In this document: piece by piece, positions 8,035 to 18,062 of the stretch
How the letters are laid out: each line of letters opens with the position of its first letter
How positions within the stretch are numbered: position 1 is the stretch's first letter
NCBI GenBank assembly: GCA_020631355.1
Contig: JAHDHL010000003.1
Coordinates: forward strand, 186,001 to 250,000
Direction of reading: 5' to 3'
DNA: 64,000 nucleotides
From: Saprospiraceae bacterium
GTDB taxonomy: Bacteria; Bacteroidota; Bacteroidia; Chitinophagales; Saprospiraceae
Made by a program: the position numbers and the translations under genes
Notes under the pieces: generated by a model
What the model was told of the DNA's origin: nothing
Database searches by the model: none
What the model saw: the letters and a program-made list of their open reading frames with translations, nothing else

Positions 8035-11000
8035 ATGAAAAAATGCTTGGCATCCATTTTCACCATGATGATTATCACACTTGCTTCTGCCCAGGAAACA
8101 AGCTTGTATGATATAAAACTGAATGATTTCCATGACGGAAAGAATTTCTTTGAGGAGGGCCTTTATCTTCAAGCCAAATCATCACTCGAGGGATTCATTG
8201 ACATGAATCGAAACCATTCCAATAATACTGTCCAAATACAAGAGGCAGAACTGATGATTGCCAAATCATCCATCTATATGAGAATGAATGATGGTGAGCA
8301 ACTACTTCTTTCTTTCATTAGAAAATATCATCCTGAAAAAGTAGCCTTGGATGCCATCATGGAATTGGCAGAATATTATTTCGATAATAAGATGTATCAG
8401 GAATCCATTCGCTATTATGAAATGCTGGATGGGAATGAACTCGATAACAACACCAAAGCCAAGGTTAAATTCAAACAGGGATACGCCTACTTTGTCAAGG
8501 ATGAAAAAGCAAAGGCAAAGGAAGCTTTTACCTCCATCCAATACCTCAAAGGTCCTCATTATGAGGAAACCAATTACTATCTGGGTATTCTTGCATTTGA
8601 GGATAATGAATATGATACTGCCATCTCCGCATTCAAGAATGCAAACACAAGAGGTAAGTACAACAAGGTTGTTCCCTATTATCTTTGCCAAATTCACTTT
8701 GCCAATGGGGAATTTGATGATGTCATCGAAATCGGTGAGGAAGCATTGGATTCAAAGGACGAGATTGATTATGAGAATAGTGTGGTACACCTCGTTGCTA
8801 AGTCTTACTTCGAACTCAATCAATATGGTAAGGCACTACCCTATTTTGAGATTTATTCCAATAATGCTAAAAAACTCAGGGCGCAGGATTTGTACCAAGT
8901 AGCTTTCACTAGATACAAGATGGGACAATATGAGGGCGCCATTAAGGATTTTGAGGAATTGAAGACATCTGATAATGAAATGGGTCAGAATGCATTATAT
9001 AATCTTGGGGATAGCTACCTGAAGAATGGGGATAAATTCTCCGCAAGGAATGCTTTCTATGGTGCTTCAAAAAAGGATTATGATGAGGAAATTCAAAAAG
9101 AATCCCATTATTTGTACGCAAAGCTTTCCTATGATTTAGGATTCGACCGTGAAGCTATTGCAGCACTCCAGAACATCCCGGCAACATCCCCGTACCATGT
9201 CGAGTCGCAGGAAATGTTAGGTAGGATTTTCATGAATACCAAGGATTATGACAAGGCTATTCAGATGATGGAAAGCATCCCTAATAAGACGGCCACCATC
9301 AAGGAAGCGTATCAGAAAGTCACCTTTTTCAAAGGGGTACAACTCTTTAATGACAATAATTTCAATGAATCCAAGATTTATTTGAATATGTCATTGAAAA
9401 CCACTCCCAATGTGATGAATAAGGCGCAGGCACAATATTACTTGGGTGAAATAGCTCACAAACAAAAGCAATACGACAAGAGTATACAATACCTGAATGA
9501 ATTCATCAATATGGCCAAGGGCTATTTTGGTTTACCAGAGGAAACATCCATTGAGATGGCCAATTATATCCAAGGATATAACTACCTCAAGAAAAAGAAC
9601 TATTCCAAGAGTGGTTCTTTCTTCGATAATACCATTTCAGGATTGATTAATAGTTGGGATGAATCACTGAATGATGATATCAAAATCAGGATATTCCCTG
9701 ATGCAGTACTGCGTGCAGGTGATGCTTATTTCATGCTAAAGAATTATGATAAATCCCTTTCTTACTACCAGACCTCCATTAATTACAAATACCAAGGTTA
9801 TGACTACGCCTTATTCCAAAAGGCAAGAATAGAATATGTACGAGGCAATACAATCGACCAAGTCACGAGCCTCAAGATTTTGAGCAATGATTTACCCAAT
9901 TCCACCTATGCTGATGATGCACTATTACAACTCGGAACGACCTATTTCAGAGAGAGACAATTTGGATTGGCTGAATCCACCACACTAAAATTAGTCAACA
10001 ATTACAAGCAAACTTCGAATTTGGTCAACAAGGGATACATCCTCCTTGGGTTGGTTAGTTTCAATCAGAATGATAGCGAAAAATCCCTGATGTACTACGA
10101 AAAGGTCTTCGCCAACAACCCTACTCAGGAAGAACAGGCCACGGCCCTGCAAAGTATCCGTGAAATCTATATTGATAATAATAATCCTGATGGATTCATT
10201 GACTTCCAGGAAAGGGTCTTGGGTAAGGAGGTTTCTACAGAAGACAGAGAAGCCATAACTTACAGAGCTGCCGAACTTCAGTATGAAAATTCCGAATTCG
10301 AGGCTGCCATAGCAGCATATACCAAGTATATCAATAAGTATCCCAACGGACTCTACACCCTTCAGGCTCATTACAATAGAGGAGAAAGCCATCTGGCTTC
10401 CAAGTCTTATTCATCTGCCCTGCCAGATTATGATTATGTCGTTTCCAAAGGAAATAGTAGCTTCTATGAAAAAGCACTGACTAAGGCCGCATCAATCAGT
10501 TATAATTATAATAAGAGTTTCCGTAAGGCTTATGATTATTATGCCGCACTGGCCAAGGTAGCTACGGATGATGATAAGAAATTCGATGCGCACCTGGGTG
10601 CTTTGAGAAGTGCTTTCAAATCCGGTTACAAATCAGGTGTCTATTCTTCAGCTGATGACGTAATCAAGAGTGACAAGTCGACCAATGAGCAGAAATCCAC
10701 AGCTCATTTCTACAAGGCCAAAATGGCATTGGATGCAGATGATTACAATACCGCTTTGGTGCATTTTAGAAGTTCTTCTAATTCCAATAATGCTCAAGGT
10801 GCGGAATCCAGATACCAGATCGCTTACATCTATTATCTACAAAGGGATTTGACAGTGGCCCGTGAACTGTGTATGGCCCATTTGAAAAAGAGCAAGAACT
10901 ACGAGTCATGGGTAGCTCGTGGATTATTACTCTTATCCGATATCACTTTCGAACAGGGGGATTTATTCAATGCAAGGGCAGCCTTGGAAACATTGATTGA

Positions 11001-11106
11001 AAATTATGATGATACGAATGATCCCGGCATCATTGATACAGCCAAGGAAAAACTGAAAAAAATCGAGGAAAGAGAAAGTGATGACTCCAGAATCATTCCG
11101 GAATAA
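8035..11106 (+). CDS. Large secreted tetratricopeptide-repeat protein
   Basis: The start is placed at the ATG at 8035, which opens a signal peptide (MKKCLASIFTMMIITLASAQ); the longer frame begins at an unlikely TTG at 7984. The mature protein of about 1000 residues is almost wholly TPR-like helix pairs (for example YQESIRYYEMLDGNELDNN, YDKSIQYLNEFI, YDKSLSYYQTSINYKYQGYD, FEAAIAAYTKYINKYPNG), ending in an acidic/lysine-rich tail. Such proteins act as periplasmic scaffolds; no enzymatic motif is visible. It probably shares a transcript with the barrel protein that begins 16 bp after its stop. Confidence 0.8.
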   Translation: MKKCLASIFTMMIITLASAQETSLYDIKLNDFHDGKNFFEEGLYLQAKSSLEGFIDMNRNHSNNTVQIQEAELMIAKSSIYMRMNDGEQLLLSFIRKYHPEKVALDAIMELAEYYFDNKMYQESIRYYEMLDGNELDNNTKAKVKFKQGYAYFVKDEKAKAKEAFTSIQYLKGPHYEETNYYLGILAFEDNEYDTAISAFKNANTRGKYNKVVPYYLCQIHFANGEFDDVIEIGEEALDSKDEIDYENSVVHLVAKSYFELNQYGKALPYFEIYSNNAKKLRAQDLYQVAFTRYKMGQYEGAIKDFEELKTSDNEMGQNALYNLGDSYLKNGDKFSARNAFYGASKKDYDEEIQKESHYLYAKLSYDLGFDREAIAALQNIPATSPYHVESQEMLGRIFMNTKDYDKAIQMMESIPNKTATIKEAYQKVTFFKGVQLFNDNNFNESKIYLNMSLKTTPNVMNKAQAQYYLGEIAHKQKQYDKSIQYLNEFINMAKGYFGLPEETSIEMANYIQGYNYLKKKNYSKSGSFFDNTISGLINSWDESLNDDIKIRIFPDAVLRAGDAYFMLKNYDKSLSYYQTSINYKYQGYDYALFQKARIEYVRGNTIDQVTSLKILSNDLPNSTYADDALLQLGTTYFRERQFGLAESTTLKLVNNYKQTSNLVNKGYILLGLVSFNQNDSEKSLMYYEKVFANNPTQEEQATALQSIREIYIDNNNPDGFIDFQERVLGKEVSTEDREAITYRAAELQYENSEFEAAIAAYTKYINKYPNGLYTLQAHYNRGESHLASKSYSSALPDYDYVVSKGNSSFYEKALTKAASISYNYNKSFRKAYDYYAALAKVATDDDKKFDAHLGALRSAFKSGYKSGVYSSADDVIKSDKSTNEQKSTAHFYKAKMALDADDYNTALVHFRSSSNSNNAQGAESRYQIAYIYYLQRDLTVARELCMAHLKKSKNYESWVARGLLLLSDITFEQGDLFNARAALETLIENYDDTNDPGIIDTAKEKLKKIEERESDDSRIIPE

Positions 11107-11122
11107 AAACACCTTTGACAAA

Positions 11123-12745
11123 ATGAGATTACAGCATATCATATATAGTTTGGTTTTGATCCTCATAGCCGTACAAATACAGGCACAACAGGATAGTCTT
11201 CCCTCTGATGAGGTGCAAATCATCAAGGAATTCGATGCACAACTCAATGACGTGGATAAGGTGGATATCTTTGCTCCTTTACCTGAATTGGATACGACCA
11301 GACCGATAAGCACCTATCAAGTAGACCCCAAATTCCTTACGCTGACTTATGATGCTCCAAGTATCCAACCCTTGATGATGAAACCTGAAGCCTTACCTGA
11401 AAATTTTGACGGCTATGTAAGAATTGGTTTCGGTTATCCTATCATGCCTTGGATTGAGGGAGGATACCAGCACCAACAGGATAATCTTACGGTAGGTGGT
11501 AAGGCCAGATATCTTGGCGCTTTTGACCTCAACCAATTAGATAACCAACAATTCATGGATATCGATACGGATATCAATGCAGAATATCAATTTGACCAAG
11601 GATTTTCATTGGGTGGTCACATGGGTTATGATTATGACCAAAGATTCTTCTATGGTTATGATCACGATTCCTTATCATTCGAAGCTGAGGATGTCAAACA
11701 GTATTTCTCTACCATCAATGGAGGCATATTCTTCAAGAATACGGATAAGACGTACAATGATATCCACTACTCCATTGCTTCCGACATTTATTCCATTACG
11801 GATAATTATACAGCTGCCGAATGGGGTAATCACTCCAAGGCAAATTTCGGTAAGTACATCAAGGAGAAACATCTTATCGATATAAGCCTTGATAATGAAT
11901 TCATCAAGAACACGGCAGATACAAGCCTGACCAACAATGTCCTCAGTATCATGCCCTCATTTACTTATCATCATAACAAGTTCAGGGTAAAGGCGGGTGT
12001 GAATGCATCATTACTCAACAAGAATTTTAAAATCTATCCTGATGTCAAGGCCTTGGCTAATATTTACAAGAATAATATTGCATTCTATTTGGGTTGGAAA
12101 GGTTGGGCAGAAGCTTTTTCTTTCAGAAAATTAACGGACACGAATCCGTTCCTCATTTCTAATCCCGAACTGAACATCAAGGAAACTCAGTATCCGCATG
12201 GTGGTCTGGAATTCGACTTCAATAAGATACAAGTCGGAATCGAAAGTGGTTATCAAATGGTCAGGAATCAGGCACTTTTCGTGAATGATTACACAAATGA
12301 CGAAAAGCGATTCAGGGTCATATATGATAATGTCGATTATATCATTACGCAGATTCATGCCAAAGCCGAACCGATTGAGGACCTTACCCTGGGATTGAAT
12401 CTAAGGTTTCAGAACGCTAAACTGGATTCCCTGTCAGAGAACTACCATGACAGACCTGATCTAAGTGCGAACATTGATTTGGGGTACCATGCACTATCCC
12501 AAGGGAAACTATCAGTAGGAACGACCATCATTGTCTCTAACGGTACACCTTTCCTTACCGCAACAGGAACTGATGATAAGGTCAAGGGATTCGTAGACCT
12601 AAACCTTTATACCCGTTATAGATTGAATGATAAGTCTCATGTATTCCTCAATTTGAATAATGTAACCAATCAGAAATACCAACAATGGAATGCCTATCCT
12701 AATTATGGCTTCAATGCATTGGTAGGATTCATGTATAAATTTTAA
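11123..12745 (+). CDS. Outer-membrane beta-barrel protein (TonB-dependent-receptor-like barrel)
   Basis: The start is placed at 11123, giving a signal peptide (MRLQHIIYSLVLILIAVQIQAQ); the frame extends upstream into the TPR gene without a better start. About 540 residues of alternating-hydrophobicity beta strands with aromatic girdles, ending in NNVTNQKYQQWNAYPNYGFN and a C-terminal Phe, the typical end of TonB-dependent receptor barrels. It is shorter than a normal receptor, and I see no plug-domain motif, so it may be a plugless barrel. It follows the TPR gene closely, suggesting a joint role at the outer membrane. Confidence 0.7.
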   Translation: MRLQHIIYSLVLILIAVQIQAQQDSLPSDEVQIIKEFDAQLNDVDKVDIFAPLPELDTTRPISTYQVDPKFLTLTYDAPSIQPLMMKPEALPENFDGYVRIGFGYPIMPWIEGGYQHQQDNLTVGGKARYLGAFDLNQLDNQQFMDIDTDINAEYQFDQGFSLGGHMGYDYDQRFFYGYDHDSLSFEAEDVKQYFSTINGGIFFKNTDKTYNDIHYSIASDIYSITDNYTAAEWGNHSKANFGKYIKEKHLIDISLDNEFIKNTADTSLTNNVLSIMPSFTYHHNKFRVKAGVNASLLNKNFKIYPDVKALANIYKNNIAFYLGWKGWAEAFSFRKLTDTNPFLISNPELNIKETQYPHGGLEFDFNKIQVGIESGYQMVRNQALFVNDYTNDEKRFRVIYDNVDYIITQIHAKAEPIEDLTLGLNLRFQNAKLDSLSENYHDRPDLSANIDLGYHALSQGKLSVGTTIIVSNGTPFLTATGTDDKVKGFVDLNLYTRYRLNDKSHVFLNLNNVTNQKYQQWNAYPNYGFNALVGFMYKF

Positions 12746-12787
12746 TAGGGTCTTAACATCCGTGTAGACATATTTTTCGTCTACTAT

Positions 12788-12815
12788 TCAGATACTCGCT
12801 AGAGCGAGTATCTGA
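12788..12815 (+). terminator. Hairpin after the barrel gene
   Basis: A near-perfect palindrome (arms TCAGATACTCGCT and AGCGAGTATCTGA) is followed by TCCTTTAT. The T-tract is weak, so it is a probable rather than certain terminator. Confidence 0.55.
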
Positions 12816-12853
12816 TCCTTTATGCAGATTTTTCAAAACACCTATTCATTACA

Positions 12854-14269
12854 ATGAGAAAGGCCCTCCTGTTCCTAATACTTGGCTTGTATTTCCTACC
12901 AGCAAACGCTTCCACAACTTATTTGAACTTTGAAGTGGAAGCCCCGCAAAAGACCAAGATTCAAATCAAAATGAAAAAACCAGATTCAGAGGAATTCAAT
13001 ATTTTCATGATTGATCTGAAATCTGATAATAAGGTAAGTACAGTAGTGGAGATCCAAAATGCCACTTTTGCTGATATACAACATGATTTGGATGAGTTCA
13101 GGGTTTATTTGAAACCCGGGGACGATATCTATATCAAATTCCTTGCAAATGCAGCCCAAACTACGCTTTCATTTTCCGGTAAGGGGGCAAAAGACAATCA
13201 ATTACTGGCCGATTATGAAAGTCGGTATAAAACGGGTGGCCATTGGGATTATGAGGCATCTTATATCAAGACCAGTGTCATGTATAAGAACTATGAACGT
13301 TCCGAAAAATCCCCGGCTGAATATTATAGGCTGATTGGCCAAGAAAACCAGGAACAACTGGCATTCCTGCTGGAGAAAAAAAATAAAGAAGACATCAGTC
13401 CCAATATAATCGAATACATCTCCAATGACATCAAGTACACATATGAGACACAAAAGATAGCATACCTCATCATCAATCAGAAAAGAATGGGGCCGGGTGA
13501 CTTCGAAAGGGTTGCCAATCATTACCAACTAAAAAAGGATGCCAATACCATTTCGGTGGATTTAATGAATCATCCGGCTTACTTCAATTATGTGCATGCC
13601 TATGCTCACTTCTTATTCCTACCCAAGAAAACCAATTCTGTGGCTGTGGAATTACAATACTACAATAAGATTGATGAACATATGTCTGGTAGGGCCAAGT
13701 ACTATCTCCTTTCGAAGCTGATTCGGAACGTATATACCTATGAGGGAACAACGGATTTGGCCAAGAAGAAATTTGCAGGACTCAAGAAAGAATGTCCGTA
13801 CGAAGAATACATATTAGCAATCGAACAATTGTATGGTGACCTCATCATTGAGATGCCTGATATTGATGCTCCTGATTTCATTGTTAGGGATGAGAACGGT
13901 ATCGGAAGAAGCCTGTCCAATTATCGCGGACAAGTGGTTTATGTCAGTTTTTGGGCTCATTGGTGTAAACCTTGTATCAGAAATTTTGAGAAATCCGTAC
14001 AACTGAGGGCCCAACTCAAGAAGATGGGAGTCGTACTCCTGAACGTTTCCATCGATGATCTGGACGAGCAATGGAAGACCGCACTTGCCAAACATGACAT
14101 TTACGGATACAACGTAATTGCACAAAATGTGGATGAAGTAAAGCAATTATATGGGTTAAGTACCCTTCCTGCGTACTATATTATCAATAAAAAAGGAAAA
14201 TTCGCTTATCTTTCGGACGAAGAAAACCGGGACATACTACAGGAATTCCGGGATTTGGTGAATGAATAA
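12854..14269 (+). CDS. Secreted TlpA-like thioredoxin-fold protein
   Basis: 471 residues with a signal peptide (ending LPANAS), an N-terminal beta-rich domain of about 110 residues, a helical middle, and a C-terminal thioredoxin domain from about residue 335. The redox motif is W-C-K-P-C at residues 370-374 (WAHWCKPCIRNF), followed by the cis-proline segment STLPAYYIINKKG. Such proteins reduce or isomerise disulfides in the periplasm. The architecture matches DUF4369/TlpA-type Bacteroidota proteins; the partner is unknown. The next gene begins 15 bp downstream and may be co-transcribed. Confidence 0.8.
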   Translation: MRKALLFLILGLYFLPANASTTYLNFEVEAPQKTKIQIKMKKPDSEEFNIFMIDLKSDNKVSTVVEIQNATFADIQHDLDEFRVYLKPGDDIYIKFLANAAQTTLSFSGKGAKDNQLLADYESRYKTGGHWDYEASYIKTSVMYKNYERSEKSPAEYYRLIGQENQEQLAFLLEKKNKEDISPNIIEYISNDIKYTYETQKIAYLIINQKRMGPGDFERVANHYQLKKDANTISVDLMNHPAYFNYVHAYAHFLFLPKKTNSVAVELQYYNKIDEHMSGRAKYYLLSKLIRNVYTYEGTTDLAKKKFAGLKKECPYEEYILAIEQLYGDLIIEMPDIDAPDFIVRDENGIGRSLSNYRGQVVYVSFWAHWCKPCIRNFEKSVQLRAQLKKMGVVLLNVSIDDLDEQWKTALAKHDIYGYNVIAQNVDEVKQLYGLSTLPAYYIINKKGKFAYLSDEENRDILQEFRDLVNE

Positions 14270-14284
14270 CCTTTTGAGTGTCCG

Positions 14285-15307
14285 ATGCACCACCCCTTGT
14301 TCAAAATTAGAGAAAACGGAAAATACGGCTTTATTAGCGTTCATGGCGACATCGTCATTGAACCCCAATACTATGATGCGGAGGATTTCTATCATGGATT
14401 CTCAAGGGTATTGATTAATAATAAACCGACCCATCTTGATTTTTTGGGTAGGCCGTTACTTAAGCATGTCTTCAATTTCGTAGGCCTTTTCGAAGAACAA
14501 CTGGCCAAGGTTCAATTGGTAAAAAAATGGGGCTTCATCGACGAACGGGGAAACATGATCATCGACCCCATATTCGATTGGGTGGATGACTTTTCGGAGG
14601 GATACGCACCAGCACAATACCAAGGAAAGTACGGTTTTATCGACCAGAAAGGACAATTCACGATTCCTCCCCACTTCACAGATGCCAATATATTCAAGGA
14701 GGGAATGGCACCCGTAACGAATGGTAGTACACGTTGGGGCTTCATTGATATGGAGGGGGAATATGTCATCAAACCCAGCTTCGAATATGCTTTCCCGTTC
14801 CAAAAGGACTTGGCTGTCATCGTAGAGGAACAGAAATGGGGCTTGATTGATACCAGTGGTGATATTGTAGTCGAACCACGTTTTGAGTTCATTGAGGGGC
14901 ATTCCGAAGGTCGTTTCTACGAGGGTTTCGCTGTTTTCACCAATGATGAAAAATATGGTGTCATTAATCACTTGGGTGATGTTATCCTGAAAGCCAACCT
15001 AGATTTCATCGGTGATTTTAATGAAGAAAAAGCATTGGTTGAATACAAGGGTAAATTTGGCTATATCGATACCAATGTCCAGGTTATCATTCCCCCACTC
15101 TATGAGGATGCTGGTGGTTTTTCACAGAATCTGGCCCAAGTCAAGGTCGATGGAAAATGGGGTTTCATCAATGAGGAGGATGAATTCGTAATCGACCCTG
15201 AATTTGAGGAAGTCATGCCATTCAAAGATGGATTAGCCTGGGCATCCTTGGGTGACAAATGGATTTACATCAATCAGAATGGAGAAAGTGTCTGGGAAGA
15301 AAGATAA
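14285..15307 (+). CDS. WG-repeat protein
   Basis: 340 residues made of about eight repeats of roughly 40 residues, each with the pattern (W/Y)GFI/D-x-x-G-x-(I/V)-I-x-P-x-F-(D/E), for example KWGFIDERGNMIIDPIFD and KYGFIDQKGQFTIPPHF. No signal peptide or membrane segment is seen, so it is probably cytoplasmic. WG repeats form beta-propeller-like or solenoid folds and are presumed to bind proteins; no catalytic function can be claimed. It lies between a thioredoxin-fold protein and MnmD. Confidence 0.8.
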   Translation: MHHPLFKIRENGKYGFISVHGDIVIEPQYYDAEDFYHGFSRVLINNKPTHLDFLGRPLLKHVFNFVGLFEEQLAKVQLVKKWGFIDERGNMIIDPIFDWVDDFSEGYAPAQYQGKYGFIDQKGQFTIPPHFTDANIFKEGMAPVTNGSTRWGFIDMEGEYVIKPSFEYAFPFQKDLAVIVEEQKWGLIDTSGDIVVEPRFEFIEGHSEGRFYEGFAVFTNDEKYGVINHLGDVILKANLDFIGDFNEEKALVEYKGKFGYIDTNVQVIIPPLYEDAGGFSQNLAQVKVDGKWGFINEEDEFVIDPEFEEVMPFKDGLAWASLGDKWIYINQNGESVWEER

Positions 15308-15362
15308 GGCCCTGAACCTAATGGCACCTGCTTTGTTCTATCTCGAAATAATCTGGTAGAAA

Positions 15363-16028
15363 TTGTCCAATCAAATCATTAATACAAGGGATGGTTCCCA
15401 CTCCATCCAATCCGAAAAATTCGGTGTTTCCTATCATTCCATTCATGGAGCCATACAGGAAACCCAACACGTTTTCATTGATGCGGGACTCAATCAAAAA
15501 AAGGAATTGGAGACCATATCCATCCTTGAAATCGGGATGGGTACGGCATTGAATATATATATGACTTGGTTGGAAAATCATGAGTTGAACCGACAGATAC
15601 AATTCGTATCCTATGAGGCCTATCCCATCAGAATCGAACAGGCAGAAAGCCTAAACTATCCATCCATCTTCAATCAACCAACTGATTCTTTCCTACAATT
15701 CCACCAATTGGAATGGAATATTGGACACCAATTATCCAATGGATTTCATTTCACCAAATACCAAAAGGATTTCCAGGAAATCAATGATGTGGAGCAATAC
15801 GACATCATCTACTTTGATGCCTTTGCCCCTAATGCCCAGGCAGAATTTTGGGAAGAACCTTTCTTAGCCAAAATGTTCAATGCCCTTAAGCCCGCTGGTA
15901 TACTGGTCACCTATTGTGCCAAGGGATCATTCAAAAGGGCCTTGAAAGGAGTGGGGTTCCAAGTTGAAAAATTACCCGGCCCTCCCGGAAAAAGAGAAAT
16001 GACACGGGCCATCAAACCATCAGTATAA
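15363..16028 (+). CDS. mnmD: tRNA 5-methylaminomethyl uridine methyltransferase, stand-alone MnmD type
   Basis: About 221 residues. The start is a TTG at 15363: the frame is closed by a TAA at 15348-15350, no ATG occurs before about residue 60, and the expected N-terminal TRDGSHSIQ block follows at once. Motifs are YHSIHGAIQETQHVFI, the SAM-binding ILEIGMGTALN, SYEAYPI, the catalytic YFDAFAPNAQAEFW, and the C-terminal PGPPGKREMTRA. The family methylates nm5U at the tRNA wobble position. It lacks the FAD oxidase half of MnmC, as usual outside the gammaproteobacteria. Confidence 0.85.
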   Translation: MSNQIINTRDGSHSIQSEKFGVSYHSIHGAIQETQHVFIDAGLNQKKELETISILEIGMGTALNIYMTWLENHELNRQIQFVSYEAYPIRIEQAESLNYPSIFNQPTDSFLQFHQLEWNIGHQLSNGFHFTKYQKDFQEINDVEQYDIIYFDAFAPNAQAEFWEEPFLAKMFNALKPAGILVTYCAKGSFKRALKGVGFQVEKLPGPPGKREMTRAIKPSV

Positions 16029-16144
16029 TAGGCTCCCTACATACGGATTCCCATTCTTAGGAACCAATACTATCTACTTATTTCTGTAATTTCTATATTT
16101 ACAGCAATCTGGGATTTACCTTGATATAACTAAATAGTAGGATT

Positions 16145-17467
16145 ATGAAAATAGCCTTGCACTGGCAGATATTAATCGGAATGGTATTGGGTATTGGATT
16201 CGGTATCCTTATGAGTCAATTCGATGCCGGAAAAAATTTCGTAGGTAATTGGATTGCACCATTTGGTACCATCTTCATCAAATTACTCAAACTTATCGCC
16301 ATCCCCCTAATATTCGCCTCTCTCATCAAGGGAATCGCTGATTTACAGGATATTTCCAAATTTTCCAAAATTGGTGGCAAAACGATATTTACTTATATCA
16401 TCACGACCTTATTTGCTATCATTATTGGTCTGACATTAGTCAATATCATCAATCCAGGGGACAACATCCCTCCTGAAACCATTGAGACGCTTACAGCCAA
16501 GTATCAGAATGATTCATCCGTACAAAAGAAACTGGCTACAGCTACATCTACAGCGAGTTCAGGGCCCTTACAATTTCTGGTAGATATCGTCCCGGATAAT
16601 ATATTCAAGGCTTCATCCAATAATGGCTCCATGCTACAAGTCATCTTTTTTGCCATTCTATTCGGTATCGGATTATTACTCATAGAAAAAGAAAAGGCCA
16701 AACCCGTGGTCGATGTCATAGACGGAATCAATGACGTTATTCTTAAGATAGTGGATCTTATCATGCTAATTGCACCATTTGCGGTATTCGCACTTTTGGC
16801 CAAGGTAATTACAACTACATCAGACCCGCAACTGCTACTTTCATTGGTCCAATATGCATTGGTTGTTGTGACGGGTCTGATACTGATGATTGGCTTCTAT
16901 ATGCTCATCATAGGTGTTTTTGTCAAAAAGAATCCACTATGGTTCCTACAAAAAATCAGTCCGGCACAATTGCTCGCATTTTCTACCAGTTCAAGTGCTG
17001 CCACCCTTCCCGTGACCATGGAACGGGTTACGGAACATGTAGGTGTGGATAAGGAAGTTTCATCATTCGTCCTGCCTGTCGGTGCGACAATAAACATGGA
17101 TGGTACAAGCTTATACCAAGCCGTTGCAGCAGTATTCATTTGTACGGCATTGGATCACGATATCACTTTTGCAGATCAATTGACCATTGTATTAACAGCA
17201 TTATTGGCATCCATTGGTTCGGCAGCTGTTCCGGGTGCTGGTATGGTCATGCTAGTCATTGTTTTGGAATCCATCGACTTCCCTGCTGATAAATTAGCGG
17301 TCGGATTGGCATTAATCTTTGCAGTGGATAGACCTTTGGATATGTGCAGAACTGTGGTTAATGTTACGGGTGATGCCACGGTAGCCACACTCATAGCAAA
17401 GACAGAAGGCAAGCTCGGAGAACCTGAAGTGAAAAATTGGAACGATAATTATGGTAAAGAATCGTAA
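16145..17467 (+). CDS. Dicarboxylate/amino acid:cation symporter (glutamate/aspartate type)
   Basis: 440 residues with the DAACS topology: eight hydrophobic helices and two re-entrant hairpins. The signature motifs are the serine-rich FSTSSSAATLPVT of hairpin 1, the NMDGT of TM7, the second hairpin SIGSAAVPGAG, and DRPLDMCRTVVNVTGD in TM8. The arginine in MCRT matches the residue that binds the side-chain carboxylate in acidic amino acid transporters, which favours glutamate or aspartate over plain C4-dicarboxylates (inference). It stands alone with about 115 bp of upstream DNA. Confidence 0.85.
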   Translation: MKIALHWQILIGMVLGIGFGILMSQFDAGKNFVGNWIAPFGTIFIKLLKLIAIPLIFASLIKGIADLQDISKFSKIGGKTIFTYIITTLFAIIIGLTLVNIINPGDNIPPETIETLTAKYQNDSSVQKKLATATSTASSGPLQFLVDIVPDNIFKASSNNGSMLQVIFFAILFGIGLLLIEKEKAKPVVDVIDGINDVILKIVDLIMLIAPFAVFALLAKVITTTSDPQLLLSLVQYALVVVTGLILMIGFYMLIIGVFVKKNPLWFLQKISPAQLLAFSTSSSAATLPVTMERVTEHVGVDKEVSSFVLPVGATINMDGTSLYQAVAAVFICTALDHDITFADQLTIVLTALLASIGSAAVPGAGMVMLVIVLESIDFPADKLAVGLALIFAVDRPLDMCRTVVNVTGDATVATLIAKTEGKLGEPEVKNWNDNYGKES

Positions 17468-17520
17468 TATGTTTTGTTGGCCCTAAAGGCCACATCAATC
17501 TTAACTCAAATCATTGCTAC

Positions 17521-18048
17521 ATGAGCGAATTATTAGGAATCGGTTCTAGGGTCAAGCATCCTGCTTTCGGAGATGGCGTAATCGTAAAAGTGGACGTAAT
17601 GGCATACAAGGTCAGTTTCCTGACCTATGGCCTAAAGGACGTGGGTAAAACCTATGAAAAATGGGAAATCATCGAAAAAATTGAACCAGAAGGTGGTGTT
17701 ACATTCAACGATGCGGAAAAAGCGTTGTTAAAGATACTGAGAACTTATAATGGCGTAGAGGAAAAAGTCGATTTAGGAAGTAAATGGGTAGGCGGCAAAA
17801 TGTTACTCCAACCCAAGGACGAGGAATTAAAAGCCAAGGAAATTCCAATCGAAACCTTTTTCCACAAGATTGTCATGGTAAGGGACAGATTGAGAGTAAT
17901 GGAACAACGTATCAATAGTAGTGGGCTTGAACCTGAGGAAAAGGTTAACCTCCAACAATACATTACTAGGATTTATGGTAGTCTCACTACTTTCAATGTA
18001 CTTTTTAAGGACAAGGATGATGCTTTCAAAGGGGAGTCATCCAAATAA
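17521..18048 (+). CDS. Conserved hypothetical protein with N-terminal SH3-like strand motif
   Basis: 175 residues. The first 60 contain GIGSRVKHPAFGDGVIVKV, the G-x-x-V-x-H-x-x-F-G-x-G-x-V motif of small beta-barrel segments also seen at the C-terminus of UvrD helicases and in transcription-associated proteins. The rest is mostly helical, with charged segments. No signal peptide. I do not recognise the function; nucleic-acid or protein binding is a guess from the motif. The downstream lipoprotein gene starts 14 bp later. Confidence 0.6.
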   Translation: MSELLGIGSRVKHPAFGDGVIVKVDVMAYKVSFLTYGLKDVGKTYEKWEIIEKIEPEGGVTFNDAEKALLKILRTYNGVEEKVDLGSKWVGGKMLLQPKDEELKAKEIPIETFFHKIVMVRDRLRVMEQRINSSGLEPEEKVNLQQYITRIYGSLTTFNVLFKDKDDAFKGESSK

Positions 18049-18062
18049 TGTAATTTTCATTT

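Noticed and set aside
17468-17520. Short GGCC ... GGCC hairpin after the symporter gene
   Set aside because: A four-base stem without a T-tract is insufficient for a terminator call.
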